Assembly (NCBI GenBank): GCA_002381615.1
Contig: DFWY01000160.1
Span: 1 to 58,947, forward strand
DNA length: 58,947 nt
Source: Polaromonas sp. UBA4122
Lineage (GTDB): Bacteria; Pseudomonadota; Gammaproteobacteria; Burkholderiales; Burkholderiaceae_C
Direction of reading: 5' to 3'
Numbering within the stretch: the stretch's first letter is position 1; every line of letters begins with the position of its first letter. The position numbers were made by a program, and so were the translations under genes. Under the pieces are notes generated by a model. That model ran no database searches, had not been told where the DNA came from, and saw only the letters and a list, made by a program, of their open reading frames with translations. Below are positions 44,759 to 53,477 of the stretch, in pieces.

Positions 44759-45141
44759 ACCCCAATGCAGCTTCGGTCGAAATGACGCCATCATCCAGCT
44801 GGACGCACGGGGGGGACCGCATAGTCTTCCAGCGGTGCGACGACTGCCAACACACCTGGTATTTCCACCGCGACTTCTGTCCGGCCTGCGGCCACGAAGC
44901 GCCAGCCACATCAACTTCCGCCGGACTCGGCGTCGTGCACGCCAGTACGCTTGTGCAGCGCGCTCCGAGCGACGAGTTTCGAGCCATTGCTCCTTACCGT
45001 ATCGTGCTGGTCGACGTCGCCGAGGGCTTTCGCATGATGGCACACGGGGATGAGTCGCTGGCCATTGGAGACCGGGTGCGGTGCGATGTGCAAAAAGTAG
45101 CTGGCCGACTACTACCTTTTTTCAACAGGGAACCCTCATGA
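44755..45141 (+). CDS. DUF35/OB-fold protein with Zn-ribbon, thiolase partner
   Basis: The 128-residue product has an N-terminal rubredoxin-like zinc ribbon, CDDC at about residues 26-29 and CPAC at about 42-45, followed by an OB-fold (FRAIAPYRIVLVDVAEGFRM). Such DUF35 proteins form complexes with thiolase-like or hydratase-like enzymes and help bind the acyl-CoA. Its start overlaps the thiolase-like gene by four bases, and its stop overlaps the start of the acyl-CoA synthetase gene. A longer alternative frame for the synthetase inside this gene is not real. It should work together with the upstream thiolase-like protein. Confidence 0.88.
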   Translation: MNPNAASVEMTPSSSWTHGGDRIVFQRCDDCQHTWYFHRDFCPACGHEAPATSTSAGLGVVHASTLVQRAPSDEFRAIAPYRIVLVDVAEGFRMMAHGDESLAIGDRVRCDVQKVAGRLLPFFNREPS

Positions 45142-47267
45142 TTCTTGACCCGCGCGACGCACTGCGCCTAGCACTGGCGCCGCGATCCATCGCCGTGATC
45201 GGCGCCTCTGACAATCCCAACAAGATTGGAGGCCGGCCGCTGGCTTATTTGGCCCGTTTCGGCTTTCGCGGCGTAGTCTATCCGATCAATCCGACCCGCA
45301 ACGAAGTGCAAGGCCTTCGCTGCTTCCCGAGTCTGCAGGCGCTGCCAGAGGTGCCCGACGTGGTCGTCGTTGCGGTGGCTGGCGAACTGGCCGTAGCGGC
45401 TGTCGACGAATGCGGCGAGGCTGGCGTGGCGCTGTGCATCTTGATGAGTTCGGGCTTCGGCGAAAGCAACCCTGAAGGCAAGGTGCGCGAGCAGGGGATG
45501 GCGGCGCGCGCGCGGGCCCGCGGCATGCGCATCGTCGGGCCCAACTCGCAGGGCATGGCGAACTTCGGCAACGGCGCGGTGCTCAGCTTTTCGACCATGT
45601 TCACTGAGGTCGCACCAGCCGATGGACCGGTCGGCATCATCAGTCAGAGCGGCGCGATGAGCGTGATTCCGTACGGGTTGCTGCGCGCGCGCGGTGTTGG
45701 CGTGCGTCACTCGCACGCCACTGGCAACGACTGCGACGTGACGGTGTGCGAACTCGCGTCTGTGGTTGCCGAAGACCCGGGTCTCAAGCTGCTGTTGCTG
45801 TACCTCGAAGGCATTCCCGATCCATGGAACCTGGCCGAAACGGCCCGTGTTGCACGCGCGCGCAATTTGCCTATCGTCGCGCTGAAGTCGGGCCGCTCAG
45901 CAGCCGGCCAAGAGGCGGCCAAGTCACATACTGGGGCACTCGCCAGTGAAGACCGAATGGTCGATGCCTTCCTCGCGGATCACGGCATCTGGCGCGCACA
46001 AAGCATGGTCGATCTGGTCGATACCGCCCAGCTTTATCTCAAGGGCTGGAAGCCAAAAGGGCGGCGGCTGGTGGCTATTAGCAATTCTGGTGCGGTGTGC
46101 GTGCTGACGGCCGACGCTGCTAGCGCTGCAAATATGCCGCTCGAGCCGCTTTCGCCCGCTACGCAGGCTGAACTGAAGACCATTCTTCCCGGTTTTGCGA
46201 CCACCACCAATCCGGTCGACATCACCGCTGCGTTGCTCACCAACAGCCGACTGTTCGGTGCGATCTTGCCGCCGATCGCGCGTGACCCGGCGGCTGATGC
46301 CTTCGTCATCGGCATAGCAGTCGCTGGGGCCGGTTACGACGTCGATGCATTCGCGAGCGATACGGCGCGCTTTGCCGCCGAAACCGGCAAGCCGTTGGTC
46401 GTTGCCGCGCCGCAGCAAAGTATCTCCGATCGTTTCAAGGCGCTGGAACTGGAGGTTTACCCGACCGAAGGCGAAGCGGTGCGCGCCCTGGGGCAGTTTC
46501 TGTCGCACGCCGAACTCCAGCAAGCCGCCAAATTTCGCAATGCATCGGTGCCGAACAGGCCGCGCACCGTCGGAGCGTCGACGATGCTAGATGAGGCCGC
46601 CAGTTTGACGCTGCTTGCCGCGTGCGGCGTGGCGGTGGCCCGACATACCCTGTGCCTCTCCGAGGCAGAAGCGCGTGCAGCGTTCGAAGTGCTCGGTGGC
46701 GCGCCCGTGGTCGTCAAGGGCTGCACCGCCGATGCGTCTCACAAATCTGAACTGGGTCTGGTGCGGATCGGCATTCCCGATGCAGCGAGCGTTGCTGCGG
46801 CTTACCGTGAGATGGTGGGTGCGGCCCGCGCCGCCGAAATCACGCTCAGCGGGGTGATCGTCGCCGAGTTGGTGCGCGGGCGGCGTGAGCTGATGATCGG
46901 CGCACGGCTCGACCCGGTGTTCGGCCCGGTGGTGCTGGTTGGCGACGGCGGCAAGTACGTCGAGGCAATGCCCGACGCGCAAGTGTTGCTGCAACCGTTC
47001 GACGTCGGTCAGGTCGAACGCGCGCTCCGCCGACTGCGCATCGCACCGCTGTTAGACGGCGTGCGCGGCGAGCCGGCTCTCGATGTGGCTGCGTTTTGCC
47101 GAAACGTCGTTGCCGTTGGTGAGCTGATGTGCGATGACGCGGCCGGCATTACCCAGCTCGACATCAATCCCGTAATCGTTGGCGCGCGCGGAGAAGGCTG
47201 CATCGCGGTTGATGCCGTGGTCTACCGCGAATCCAATCCGGCAACTTTATCAAAGGAAATCAGATGA
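45138..47267 (+). CDS. ADP-forming acyl-CoA synthetase (acetate--CoA ligase family)
   Basis: The 709-residue enzyme fuses the alpha and beta parts of NDP-forming acyl-CoA synthetases. The N-terminal CoA-binding Rossmann domain has IAVIGASDNPNKIGGRPL. The succinyl-CoA-synthetase-like domain has GIISQSGAMSV and SHTGALASED, which contains the phosphohistidine. The C-terminal ATP-grasp domain (from about 480) has VVVKGCTADASHKSELGLV. The family makes acyl-CoA from acid, ATP and CoA with ADP as product, or the reverse. It probably activates the acid released by the cyclase or a later intermediate. Starts and stops overlap neighbours by four bases. Confidence 0.9.
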   Translation: MILDPRDALRLALAPRSIAVIGASDNPNKIGGRPLAYLARFGFRGVVYPINPTRNEVQGLRCFPSLQALPEVPDVVVVAVAGELAVAAVDECGEAGVALCILMSSGFGESNPEGKVREQGMAARARARGMRIVGPNSQGMANFGNGAVLSFSTMFTEVAPADGPVGIISQSGAMSVIPYGLLRARGVGVRHSHATGNDCDVTVCELASVVAEDPGLKLLLLYLEGIPDPWNLAETARVARARNLPIVALKSGRSAAGQEAAKSHTGALASEDRMVDAFLADHGIWRAQSMVDLVDTAQLYLKGWKPKGRRLVAISNSGAVCVLTADAASAANMPLEPLSPATQAELKTILPGFATTTNPVDITAALLTNSRLFGAILPPIARDPAADAFVIGIAVAGAGYDVDAFASDTARFAAETGKPLVVAAPQQSISDRFKALELEVYPTEGEAVRALGQFLSHAELQQAAKFRNASVPNRPRTVGASTMLDEAASLTLLAACGVAVARHTLCLSEAEARAAFEVLGGAPVVVKGCTADASHKSELGLVRIGIPDAASVAAAYREMVGAARAAEITLSGVIVAELVRGRRELMIGARLDPVFGPVVLVGDGGKYVEAMPDAQVLLQPFDVGQVERALRRLRIAPLLDGVRGEPALDVAAFCRNVVAVGELMCDDAAGITQLDINPVIVGARGEGCIAVDAVVYRESNPATLSKEIR

Positions 47268-48619
47268 CTAAAACGATACGGATCGGCGCTGGCGCCGCTT
47301 GGTGGGGCGACCGAGTCGAGCCAGCTGCCCTGAGCGCCGAACGCGGCAAACTCGATTACCTGTGCTTCGAGACCATGGCAGAGGCCACCGTCTCTGCCGC
47401 CCAAGTGCGAGCGCGCCGCGACCCGAGCTTTGAAGGTTACGACACCTACCTCGACGACCGGATGCGCGCCGTGCTGCCAGCTTGCATGCGGCAAGGTACG
47501 CGCATCATCAGCAATCAAGGCTGGATTAATCCGGACGCCGCAGCCAAACGCATCGTGCACTGGCTGCGGGAACTTGGCCACTCCGGCGTGAAAGTTGCTT
47601 CTGTCAACGGTAGCCTAATCACGGACCGCGTGCTGAAACTCACCGACAGCATCCTAGAAAACGGCAAGCCAACCTCGACGCTGAAGCCGACATTGATCTC
47701 CGCCGAGGCCTACCTCGGCGCCGAGCCGATCGTTGAGGCCTTGAAGGCCGGCGCACAGATCGTCGTCACGGGCCGGGTCGCTGATCCGTCGATCTTCATG
47801 GCACCGATGATGTTTGAGTTCGGCTGGGACCCGCTGGACCACGTGAAGCTTGGCCAGGGCGTGGGTATCGGACACCTATTGGAGTGCGGCGCCCAGGTGA
47901 CAGGCGGCTACTTCTCGGACCCAGGCTTCAAGGACGTGCCTGAGCCGTGGAATTTCGGTTTCCCGATCGCCGAGGTGGATGAAGACGGCAGCGCCGTCAT
48001 CACCAAGGTGGCAGGCACTGGCGGAGCGGTCACGCTGCAGACCGTCAAGGAGCAGATGCTCTACGAAGTGCACGACCCGGCCAACTACCTGACGCCGGAT
48101 GTGGTGGTCGACTTCACCCAGGCCCGCATCGAGCAGATCGGGCCCGACCGGGTGCGCGTTTCAAACATCGGTGGCAAGCCGCGCACGCCGACCTTGAAGG
48201 TGTCGATCGGCTGCACCGAGGGATTCATCGGCGAGGACATGTTCTTCTATGCCGGACCGGGGGCGCTGCGGCGTGCACAGTTGGCGAAGAAGATCCTAGA
48301 AGAGCGCTTCCGCATCGTCGGCCTACAGGCTGAGGAATATCGTGTCGACTTTCTCGGTATCAACGCCATCCACGGCGCGGCAACGCCAGCCGACGCGCCC
48401 GAGCCCTACGAGATCGCAGTGCGCGTGGCGGCACGCACTGCGACCCGAGAAGAGGCTGTGAAGGTCGGGCGCGAGGTCGACGGCATGGCCGTATCCGGCA
48501 TCGCCCACACCGGCAAACGTGTACCGCATGCGGACCGTACGCGTGAGGTTATCGGCGTGTGGTCCGCCCTGGTGCCGCGCGAGCAGGTGCCGGCGTCCAT
48601 CAATTACTTTGAAAGCTGA
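47264..48619 (+). CDS. Acyclic terpene utilization AtuA family protein (DUF1446)
   Basis: The 451-residue protein matches the main domain of AtuA, required for citronellol and geraniol use in Pseudomonas but without an assigned reaction. Landmarks are RIGAGAAWWGDRVEPA at the N-terminus, DYLCFETMAEATVS, ISNQGWINPDAAAKR and VVTGRVADPSIFMAP. In Pseudomonas the gene is longer and carries a C-terminal domain, which here is a separate small gene three bases downstream. No geranyl-CoA carboxylase (AtuC/AtuF) or isohexenylglutaconyl-CoA hydratase gene is in the window, so a role outside the terpene pathway is likely. Confidence 0.88.
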   Translation: MTKTIRIGAGAAWWGDRVEPAALSAERGKLDYLCFETMAEATVSAAQVRARRDPSFEGYDTYLDDRMRAVLPACMRQGTRIISNQGWINPDAAAKRIVHWLRELGHSGVKVASVNGSLITDRVLKLTDSILENGKPTSTLKPTLISAEAYLGAEPIVEALKAGAQIVVTGRVADPSIFMAPMMFEFGWDPLDHVKLGQGVGIGHLLECGAQVTGGYFSDPGFKDVPEPWNFGFPIAEVDEDGSAVITKVAGTGGAVTLQTVKEQMLYEVHDPANYLTPDVVVDFTQARIEQIGPDRVRVSNIGGKPRTPTLKVSIGCTEGFIGEDMFFYAGPGALRRAQLAKKILEERFRIVGLQAEEYRVDFLGINAIHGAATPADAPEPYEIAVRVAARTATREEAVKVGREVDGMAVSGIAHTGKRVPHADRTREVIGVWSALVPREQVPASINYFES

Positions 48620-48621
48620 TC

Positions 48622-48984
48622 ATGAAAGTCAAACTTCAGCATATAGCCCACACTCGTTCGGGCGACAAGGGCGACACCTCGAACATCGCCGTCTTCGCCT
48701 ATACGCCCGAGTTCTACCCGCTACTCAAGGCACAGCTTACGGCCGAACGGTTCAAGGCGTTTTACGCTGGCGCGATCAAGGGAGATGTGATTCGCTACGA
48801 GGTCGACAACCTCGACGCGATGAACTTTGTTTGCCACGGTGCACTCGGCGGAGGCGTGTCGCGCAGCCTTTGCCTCGACAACTATGGGAAGGCGCTGTCT
48901 GCGGCCATTCTCGGATTCGAGATCGAGGTGCCCGACGCCTTGCGGCCACAGTTGCGTGGTTCACACCTGCTGGCCGAGGCTTGA
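48622..48984 (+). CDS. AtuA-related C-terminal domain as a stand-alone protein
   Basis: The 120-residue product corresponds to the C-terminal domain of full-length AtuA proteins: LQHIAHTRSGDKGDTSNIAV at the N-terminus, then NFVCHGALGGGVSRSLCLD and a terminal GSHLL. It starts two bases after the AtuA stop and is likely made in equal amounts and bound to it. The GDKGDTSN loop is the most conserved part of the domain and probably contributes to the active site. The function of the pair is unknown. Confidence 0.88.
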   Translation: MKVKLQHIAHTRSGDKGDTSNIAVFAYTPEFYPLLKAQLTAERFKAFYAGAIKGDVIRYEVDNLDAMNFVCHGALGGGVSRSLCLDNYGKALSAAILGFEIEVPDALRPQLRGSHLLAEA

Positions 48985-49007
48985 GCAGATGCCCTCGGAG
49001 CAAACTG

Positions 49008-50096
49008 ATGATTCACAAAAAACATACGATCCTGATCGCTGGCGCAAGTGGCGTGGTTGGAGCGGCAGCAGTCGAACACTTCGCCTCGCTTCCCGATTGG
49101 GAGGTGCTGGCGTTGTCGCGCCGGCCGTCACCATTGCCCGAGGGCGTGCGCCATGTGGCGATCGACCTGACCGACCCGGCTGCTTGCGTCTCGGCTGCTC
49201 AGAGCCTCACCCACGTGACCCACGTGATGTTCGCCGCACTATACGAGTTACCAGAACTCGTAGCCGGGTGGCGCGACCCAAAGCAGATGGCGGTCAACGA
49301 GGCTATGCTTCGCAATCTTCTCGACGCCTTGCAGCCAGCCGCGAAGGGCCTGCGCCACATCACGCTGATGCAGGGAACCAAAGCTTATGGCGGGCACATA
49401 AAGCCCGCGCCGGGGCCGGCCAAGGAGCGGGCGCCGCGTCACCGGCACGACAACTTCTACTGGCTGCAGGAAGACCTTCTGCGTGAACGTCAACCACACG
49501 CGGGCTGGACCTTCACGGTGCTGCGACCGCAACTAATCTTCGGCTATGCAATCGGCAGTCCGATGAATATCGTCGCCGCTATTGGCGCCTATACCGCGGT
49601 ACAGCGCGAACTTGGGCGGTCGTGCACGTTTCCCGGTGGCGGGCGCTACATCAACGCCGCCAGCGACAGCCGGTTGATCGCGCGGGCGGCTGAGTTTGCC
49701 GGCACCCATGAGATATCTGCCAACGAAACCTACAACGTGGTTAACGGCGACGCGCTCGTGTGGCAGGACATCTGGGGTTCAATCGCGCAGCGCTTTGGTA
49801 TGGAAACCAGCGCGGCCGAGTCGCTGGAACTGACGAAGGCTATGCCGGCGTATGAAACCACCTGGGCACGCATCGTCTCGAAGTACGGGCTGCGGTCGCT
49901 CAGCCTGGAAAAAATGATAGGCAGTTCGTGGCAGTTCACAGACCGTGCGCTCGCGCATGGCTTGGCGAATCCGGCCGACTCGGTGCTGAGTCCGATCAAG
50001 CTGCGCCAACACGGCTTTCCCGGCTGCGAAGACACCGAAGACTCGCTGCATTACTGGCTTGAGCGGATGCAAGCGGAACGTTTGCTTCCGCGATGA
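49008..50096 (+). CDS. PRISE-like SDR family reductase (progesterone 5-beta-reductase/iridoid synthase type)
   Basis: The 362-residue oxidoreductase has an N-terminal Rossmann motif ILIAGASGVVGAAAVEHF (residues 7-24). It has the PRISE features LMQGTKAYGGHI and NFYWLQEDLL, the latter matching the NFYYxxED motif with the catalytic tyrosine. VLRPQLIFGYAIGSPMNI is also typical. These enzymes reduce the C=C bond of enones using NADPH. The ATG at 49008 follows a GGAG ribosome binding site; longer frames overlap upstream genes. In this cluster it could reduce an unsaturated ketone or aldehyde intermediate. Confidence 0.85.
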   Translation: MIHKKHTILIAGASGVVGAAAVEHFASLPDWEVLALSRRPSPLPEGVRHVAIDLTDPAACVSAAQSLTHVTHVMFAALYELPELVAGWRDPKQMAVNEAMLRNLLDALQPAAKGLRHITLMQGTKAYGGHIKPAPGPAKERAPRHRHDNFYWLQEDLLRERQPHAGWTFTVLRPQLIFGYAIGSPMNIVAAIGAYTAVQRELGRSCTFPGGGRYINAASDSRLIARAAEFAGTHEISANETYNVVNGDALVWQDIWGSIAQRFGMETSAAESLELTKAMPAYETTWARIVSKYGLRSLSLEKMIGSSWQFTDRALAHGLANPADSVLSPIKLRQHGFPGCEDTEDSLHYWLERMQAERLLPR

Positions 50097-50130
50097 GCAC
50101 CGCGTTCATACTCTTTACGGAAACCAAAAT

Positions 50131-51123
50131 ATGATTTCAAATCGTCGACATTGGCTTGCGTCCGTGTGTGCAGGCACTGCCTTCCTGGTGCTGACGGTAG
50201 CGGTAGCCTTGCCAGCGCTGGCCGATTTCCCAGACCGCGCGATTAGGATCGTCGTGCCCTATCCACCCGGTGGCACAACCGACCTGCTTGCACGTGCCAT
50301 CGCGCCGCGCTTGGCCGAGCGACTACACCAGACGGTGGTAATCGATAACCGCGCCGGTGCGGGCGGCGTGATCGGTGCGAAATTGGTAGCCAAGTCAACT
50401 CCCGATGGCTATACGCTGTTGTTCGGTACCATCGCGACCCACGGCATTCTGCCCGTGCTGCTGAAGCCCGCGCCGTACGACGCATTGAAGGATTTTGCGC
50501 CGATCACCTTGGTAGCAAGCACCCCCAACGTCCTGGTCGCCAGTCCTGCGGCGCCTTTTCGCAACGTCGGCGAGTTTCTCGCGTTGGCGCGAGCCAACCC
50601 CGGGACCATCAACTTCGGTTCGACTAGCCTCGGCGGCTCGCCGCACATGAGTGGCGAGCTGTTGAAGACAATGGCGAAGGTCGACCTCGTGCATGTGCCG
50701 TACAAGGGCGGCGGGCCGATGCTGATCGATTTGATTGGAGGACAGATCCAGACGGGATTCGATAACCTGCCTTCGTCAATCAACCATATCCGCGCCGGCA
50801 AGATCCGAGCACTCGCCGTGACAACGGCGAAGCGCTGGCCCGGCGCGCCGGAGATACCGACTCTTGCTGAGGCTGGTGTGCCAGGCTATGAAGCCTCGGC
50901 ATGGTTCGGCCTGCTTGCGCCGGCCGGCACGCCCCAGCCTGTCATTGACCAACTGCAACATCATGTCGCGGCAATCCTAGCCTTGCCCGAGGTCGAAAAG
51001 TTGTTCTTCGAACAGGGTGCCGAACCCTCTGGCAACACGCCAGGAGAATTTCGGAGCCTGATCGCAACCGAACTGCAGAAGTGGACCAAGGTGGTTGCGG
51101 CCACAGGCGTCAAGCTTGAGTGA
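50131..51123 (+). CDS. Tripartite tricarboxylate transporter receptor (Bug/TctC family), copy 1
   Basis: The 330-residue protein has a signal peptide (hydrophobic segment about residues 9-27, cleavage near PALADFP) and the Bug signature: IVVPYPPGGTTDLLARA, VIDNRAGAGGVIGAKLVAK split by the ligand loop, and VPYKGGGPMLIDLIGGQ. Bug receptors bind small carboxylates or amides in the periplasm. No TctA or TctB membrane genes are adjacent, as is common in Alcaligenaceae, so it may feed a transporter elsewhere or act as a sensor. An extended upstream frame overlaps the reductase gene and lacks a leader. Confidence 0.92.
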   Translation: MISNRRHWLASVCAGTAFLVLTVAVALPALADFPDRAIRIVVPYPPGGTTDLLARAIAPRLAERLHQTVVIDNRAGAGGVIGAKLVAKSTPDGYTLLFGTIATHGILPVLLKPAPYDALKDFAPITLVASTPNVLVASPAAPFRNVGEFLALARANPGTINFGSTSLGGSPHMSGELLKTMAKVDLVHVPYKGGGPMLIDLIGGQIQTGFDNLPSSINHIRAGKIRALAVTTAKRWPGAPEIPTLAEAGVPGYEASAWFGLLAPAGTPQPVIDQLQHHVAAILALPEVEKLFFEQGAEPSGNTPGEFRSLIATELQKWTKVVAATGVKLE

Positions 51124-51166
51124 TCCGCAACGCTATGCGCAACCTGCGCTGCCTTATGGAGACATA

Positions 51167-52156
51167 ATGACGAAATTCAACGCACTGATTACTGGCATTG
51201 CGGTCGCCATGATGACGCTTACAGCCAGAGCCCAGCCGGCGGGCCAAACCGCGGCGTCGACCTACCCGAACAAGCCGGTTAAGGTGGTGGTACCCTACCC
51301 ACCGGGGGGGCCGACCGACATCGTCGCTCGGGTAGTGTTCCAGCAAGTCTCCGAAGCAACCGGTCAACAGTTCGTCATTGACAACCGTGCCGGTGCTGGC
51401 GGCAACATCGGCGCCGAAGCAGTGGCACACGCGCCCGCGGACGGATATACGCTGCTGGTCGCGACAACCGCGCACGCAATCAACATGTCATTGTTCAGTG
51501 GCCTGCGCTACGACGTGGTCAAAGATTTCGCGCCGGTGTCACTGCTGACTCAGGGCCCGCTAGTACTGGTGGCTACACCCAGTTTCCCGGCGAACAATGT
51601 ACGCGAACTGATCGCGCTGGCCAAGGCCAAGCCAGACACATTGAACTTTGCATCTTCGGGCAACGGACAGTCCACACACCTGTCGGGCGAGCTTTTTAAC
51701 TCGATGTCGGGGGTGAAGCTTTTGCACGTCCCGTACAAGGGCAGTGCCCCGGCACTGACAGATGTTGTATCGGGCCAGGTGCCCTTGATGTTCGACACGA
51801 TGCTATCGGCGATGCCGTTCGTCAATTCCGGCAAGCTCAAGGCGCTGGCCGTCACCAGTTCGCGGCGCTCACCAGTGGCACCCAATGTGCCGACGATTGC
51901 TGAATCAGGGCTGCCCGGTTACGAGGTTTTTGCTTGGAACGGACTATTGGCACCAGCTGGGACGCCAAAGGCCGTGGTTGCCCGACTAAGCGAGGAATTG
52001 AAGAAGGCGATGCAGTTGCCGCAGGTCAAGGAGAAGTTCAGCGCACAAGGTTTTACGGCCACTTGGGATACGCCCGACTATTTTGGAAGGTTCTTGCAGG
52101 AAGAAGTGGAAAAGTGGACGAAAACCGTCAAGGCATCTAAGGCAAAGGTTGATTAA
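51167..52156 (+). CDS. Tripartite tricarboxylate transporter receptor (Bug/TctC family), copy 2
   Basis: The 329-residue second Bug protein follows the first after 43 bases. It has a signal peptide (ITGIAVAMMTLTARA, cleavage near residue 22), VVVPYPPGGPTDIVARV, VIDNRAGAGGNIGAEAVAH split by the ligand loop, and VPYKGSAPALTDVVSGQ. It is clearly homologous to copy 1 but diverged throughout, so this is an old duplication, not a recent one. The two may bind different ligands of the pathway. No membrane partners are present. Confidence 0.92.
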   Translation: MTKFNALITGIAVAMMTLTARAQPAGQTAASTYPNKPVKVVVPYPPGGPTDIVARVVFQQVSEATGQQFVIDNRAGAGGNIGAEAVAHAPADGYTLLVATTAHAINMSLFSGLRYDVVKDFAPVSLLTQGPLVLVATPSFPANNVRELIALAKAKPDTLNFASSGNGQSTHLSGELFNSMSGVKLLHVPYKGSAPALTDVVSGQVPLMFDTMLSAMPFVNSGKLKALAVTSSRRSPVAPNVPTIAESGLPGYEVFAWNGLLAPAGTPKAVVARLSEELKKAMQLPQVKEKFSAQGFTATWDTPDYFGRFLQEEVEKWTKTVKASKAKVD

Positions 52157-52304
52157 ATATGGGCTGGATTCAAAGCATTGCTCCCGATGAGCCGGGGAAG
52201 GGACCTTGGCAGTTGACGCTTTGGTCGAATATGCGCAAGGCCCGGTTTCCATAGCTGGCGGCGCAAAGGAATTAATTTACGCCAGTATTGGAATAGGACA
52301 CGCT

Positions 52305-53477
52305 ATGAACTTCGACTTACCGGGTGAAATCTGCGAACTGGGCGAGCGAACCCGTCGCTTCATTGCTGAGCAAGTGATTCCCCTCGAGAACGATGAACGC
52401 CAGACTTCGCATGGCCCCAGCGGGGAGCTGCGTCAAGAGCTTGTTGCAAGGGCGCGTGCTGCTGGATTGTTGACGCCCCATGCGTCGCGAGAGATGGGGG
52501 GACTGGGACTGAGTCATGTGGCTAAAGCGGTGGTGTTTGAAGAAGCCGGGTATTCGTGGCTTGGCCCCACAGCGCTCAATATTCACGCCCCCGACGAAGG
52601 CAACATTCATCTGATGGAAGAGGTCGCCAGCGCGGCGCAGAAAGAGCGCTGGCTGCGCCCGCAGGTAGAGGGCCGCACGCGTTCGTGCTTTGCGATGACA
52701 GAGCCGGAACCCGGTGCGGGTGCAGATCCCTCGATGATGGCCACCACCGCAATGCGCGACGGTGACGATTACGTTATCAACGGCCTGAAATGTTTTATCA
52801 CCGGCGCAGACGGTGCTGACTACGTCATCGTGATGGCTCGCATGGAAGATGGTTCTGCAACCATGTTCCTGACGGACATGGGCGGCGCCGGCATCACGCT
52901 GGAGCGAAACATGGATGCCATGGACCACTGCTTCACGGGTGGTCATGGCGTGCTGAGTTTCAAAAATGTTCGTGTACCGGCCACGGATGTCTTGGGCGAG
53001 GTGGGGAAAGGTTTCCGTTATGCACAGGTTCGGTTGGCGCCGGCACGATTGACGCACTGCATGCGCTGGCTCGGCCAGGCACGCCGCGCACACGATTTGG
53101 CAGTGAGCTACGCGCGCAGGCGGCAGGCCTTCGGCAAGTCGCTGGCTGAGCACGAAGGCGTGGGCTTTATGCTTGCTGACAACGACATGGACCTGCATAC
53201 CTCGCGCCTGCACATCTGGCACACTGCCTGGCTGCTCGACCAGGGGCAAAAGTGCAATTTCGAGTCCAGCCGAGCCAAGGTCGTGTGCTCCGAAGCGCAA
53301 TGGCGAGTCGTCGACCGTTGCGTGCAGATTCTGGGCGGCCAGGGCGTCACGGCCGAAACCCCGGTGATGCGCATCTTCACCGACATGCGCGCCTTTCGCA
53401 TCTATGACGGCCCAAGCGAGGTTCACCGCTGGAGCATGGCGCGCAAGATAGTCCAGGCGGCGGAGAATGTGGCATGA
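52305..53477 (+). CDS. Acyl-CoA dehydrogenase, ACAD10/11 (LvaC)-like
   Basis: The 390-residue flavoprotein has the ACAD fold, with CFAMTEPEPGAGADPSMM (FAD and substrate binding), LAPARLTHCMRWLGQAR and RRQAFGKSLAEHEGV. Near the C-terminus, where ordinary acyl-CoA dehydrogenases have the catalytic glutamate (YEGT), this protein reads YDGPSEVH, the pattern of ACAD10/11. That group handles 4-phosphorylated acyl-CoA and removes the phosphate, as in levulinate use by Pseudomonas (LvaC). An APH-type kinase and an SDR gene follow in the same operon, which supports that chemistry. The substrate itself is not defined. Confidence 0.85.
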   Translation: MNFDLPGEICELGERTRRFIAEQVIPLENDERQTSHGPSGELRQELVARARAAGLLTPHASREMGGLGLSHVAKAVVFEEAGYSWLGPTALNIHAPDEGNIHLMEEVASAAQKERWLRPQVEGRTRSCFAMTEPEPGAGADPSMMATTAMRDGDDYVINGLKCFITGADGADYVIVMARMEDGSATMFLTDMGGAGITLERNMDAMDHCFTGGHGVLSFKNVRVPATDVLGEVGKGFRYAQVRLAPARLTHCMRWLGQARRAHDLAVSYARRRQAFGKSLAEHEGVGFMLADNDMDLHTSRLHIWHTAWLLDQGQKCNFESSRAKVVCSEAQWRVVDRCVQILGGQGVTAETPVMRIFTDMRAFRIYDGPSEVHRWSMARKIVQAAENVA

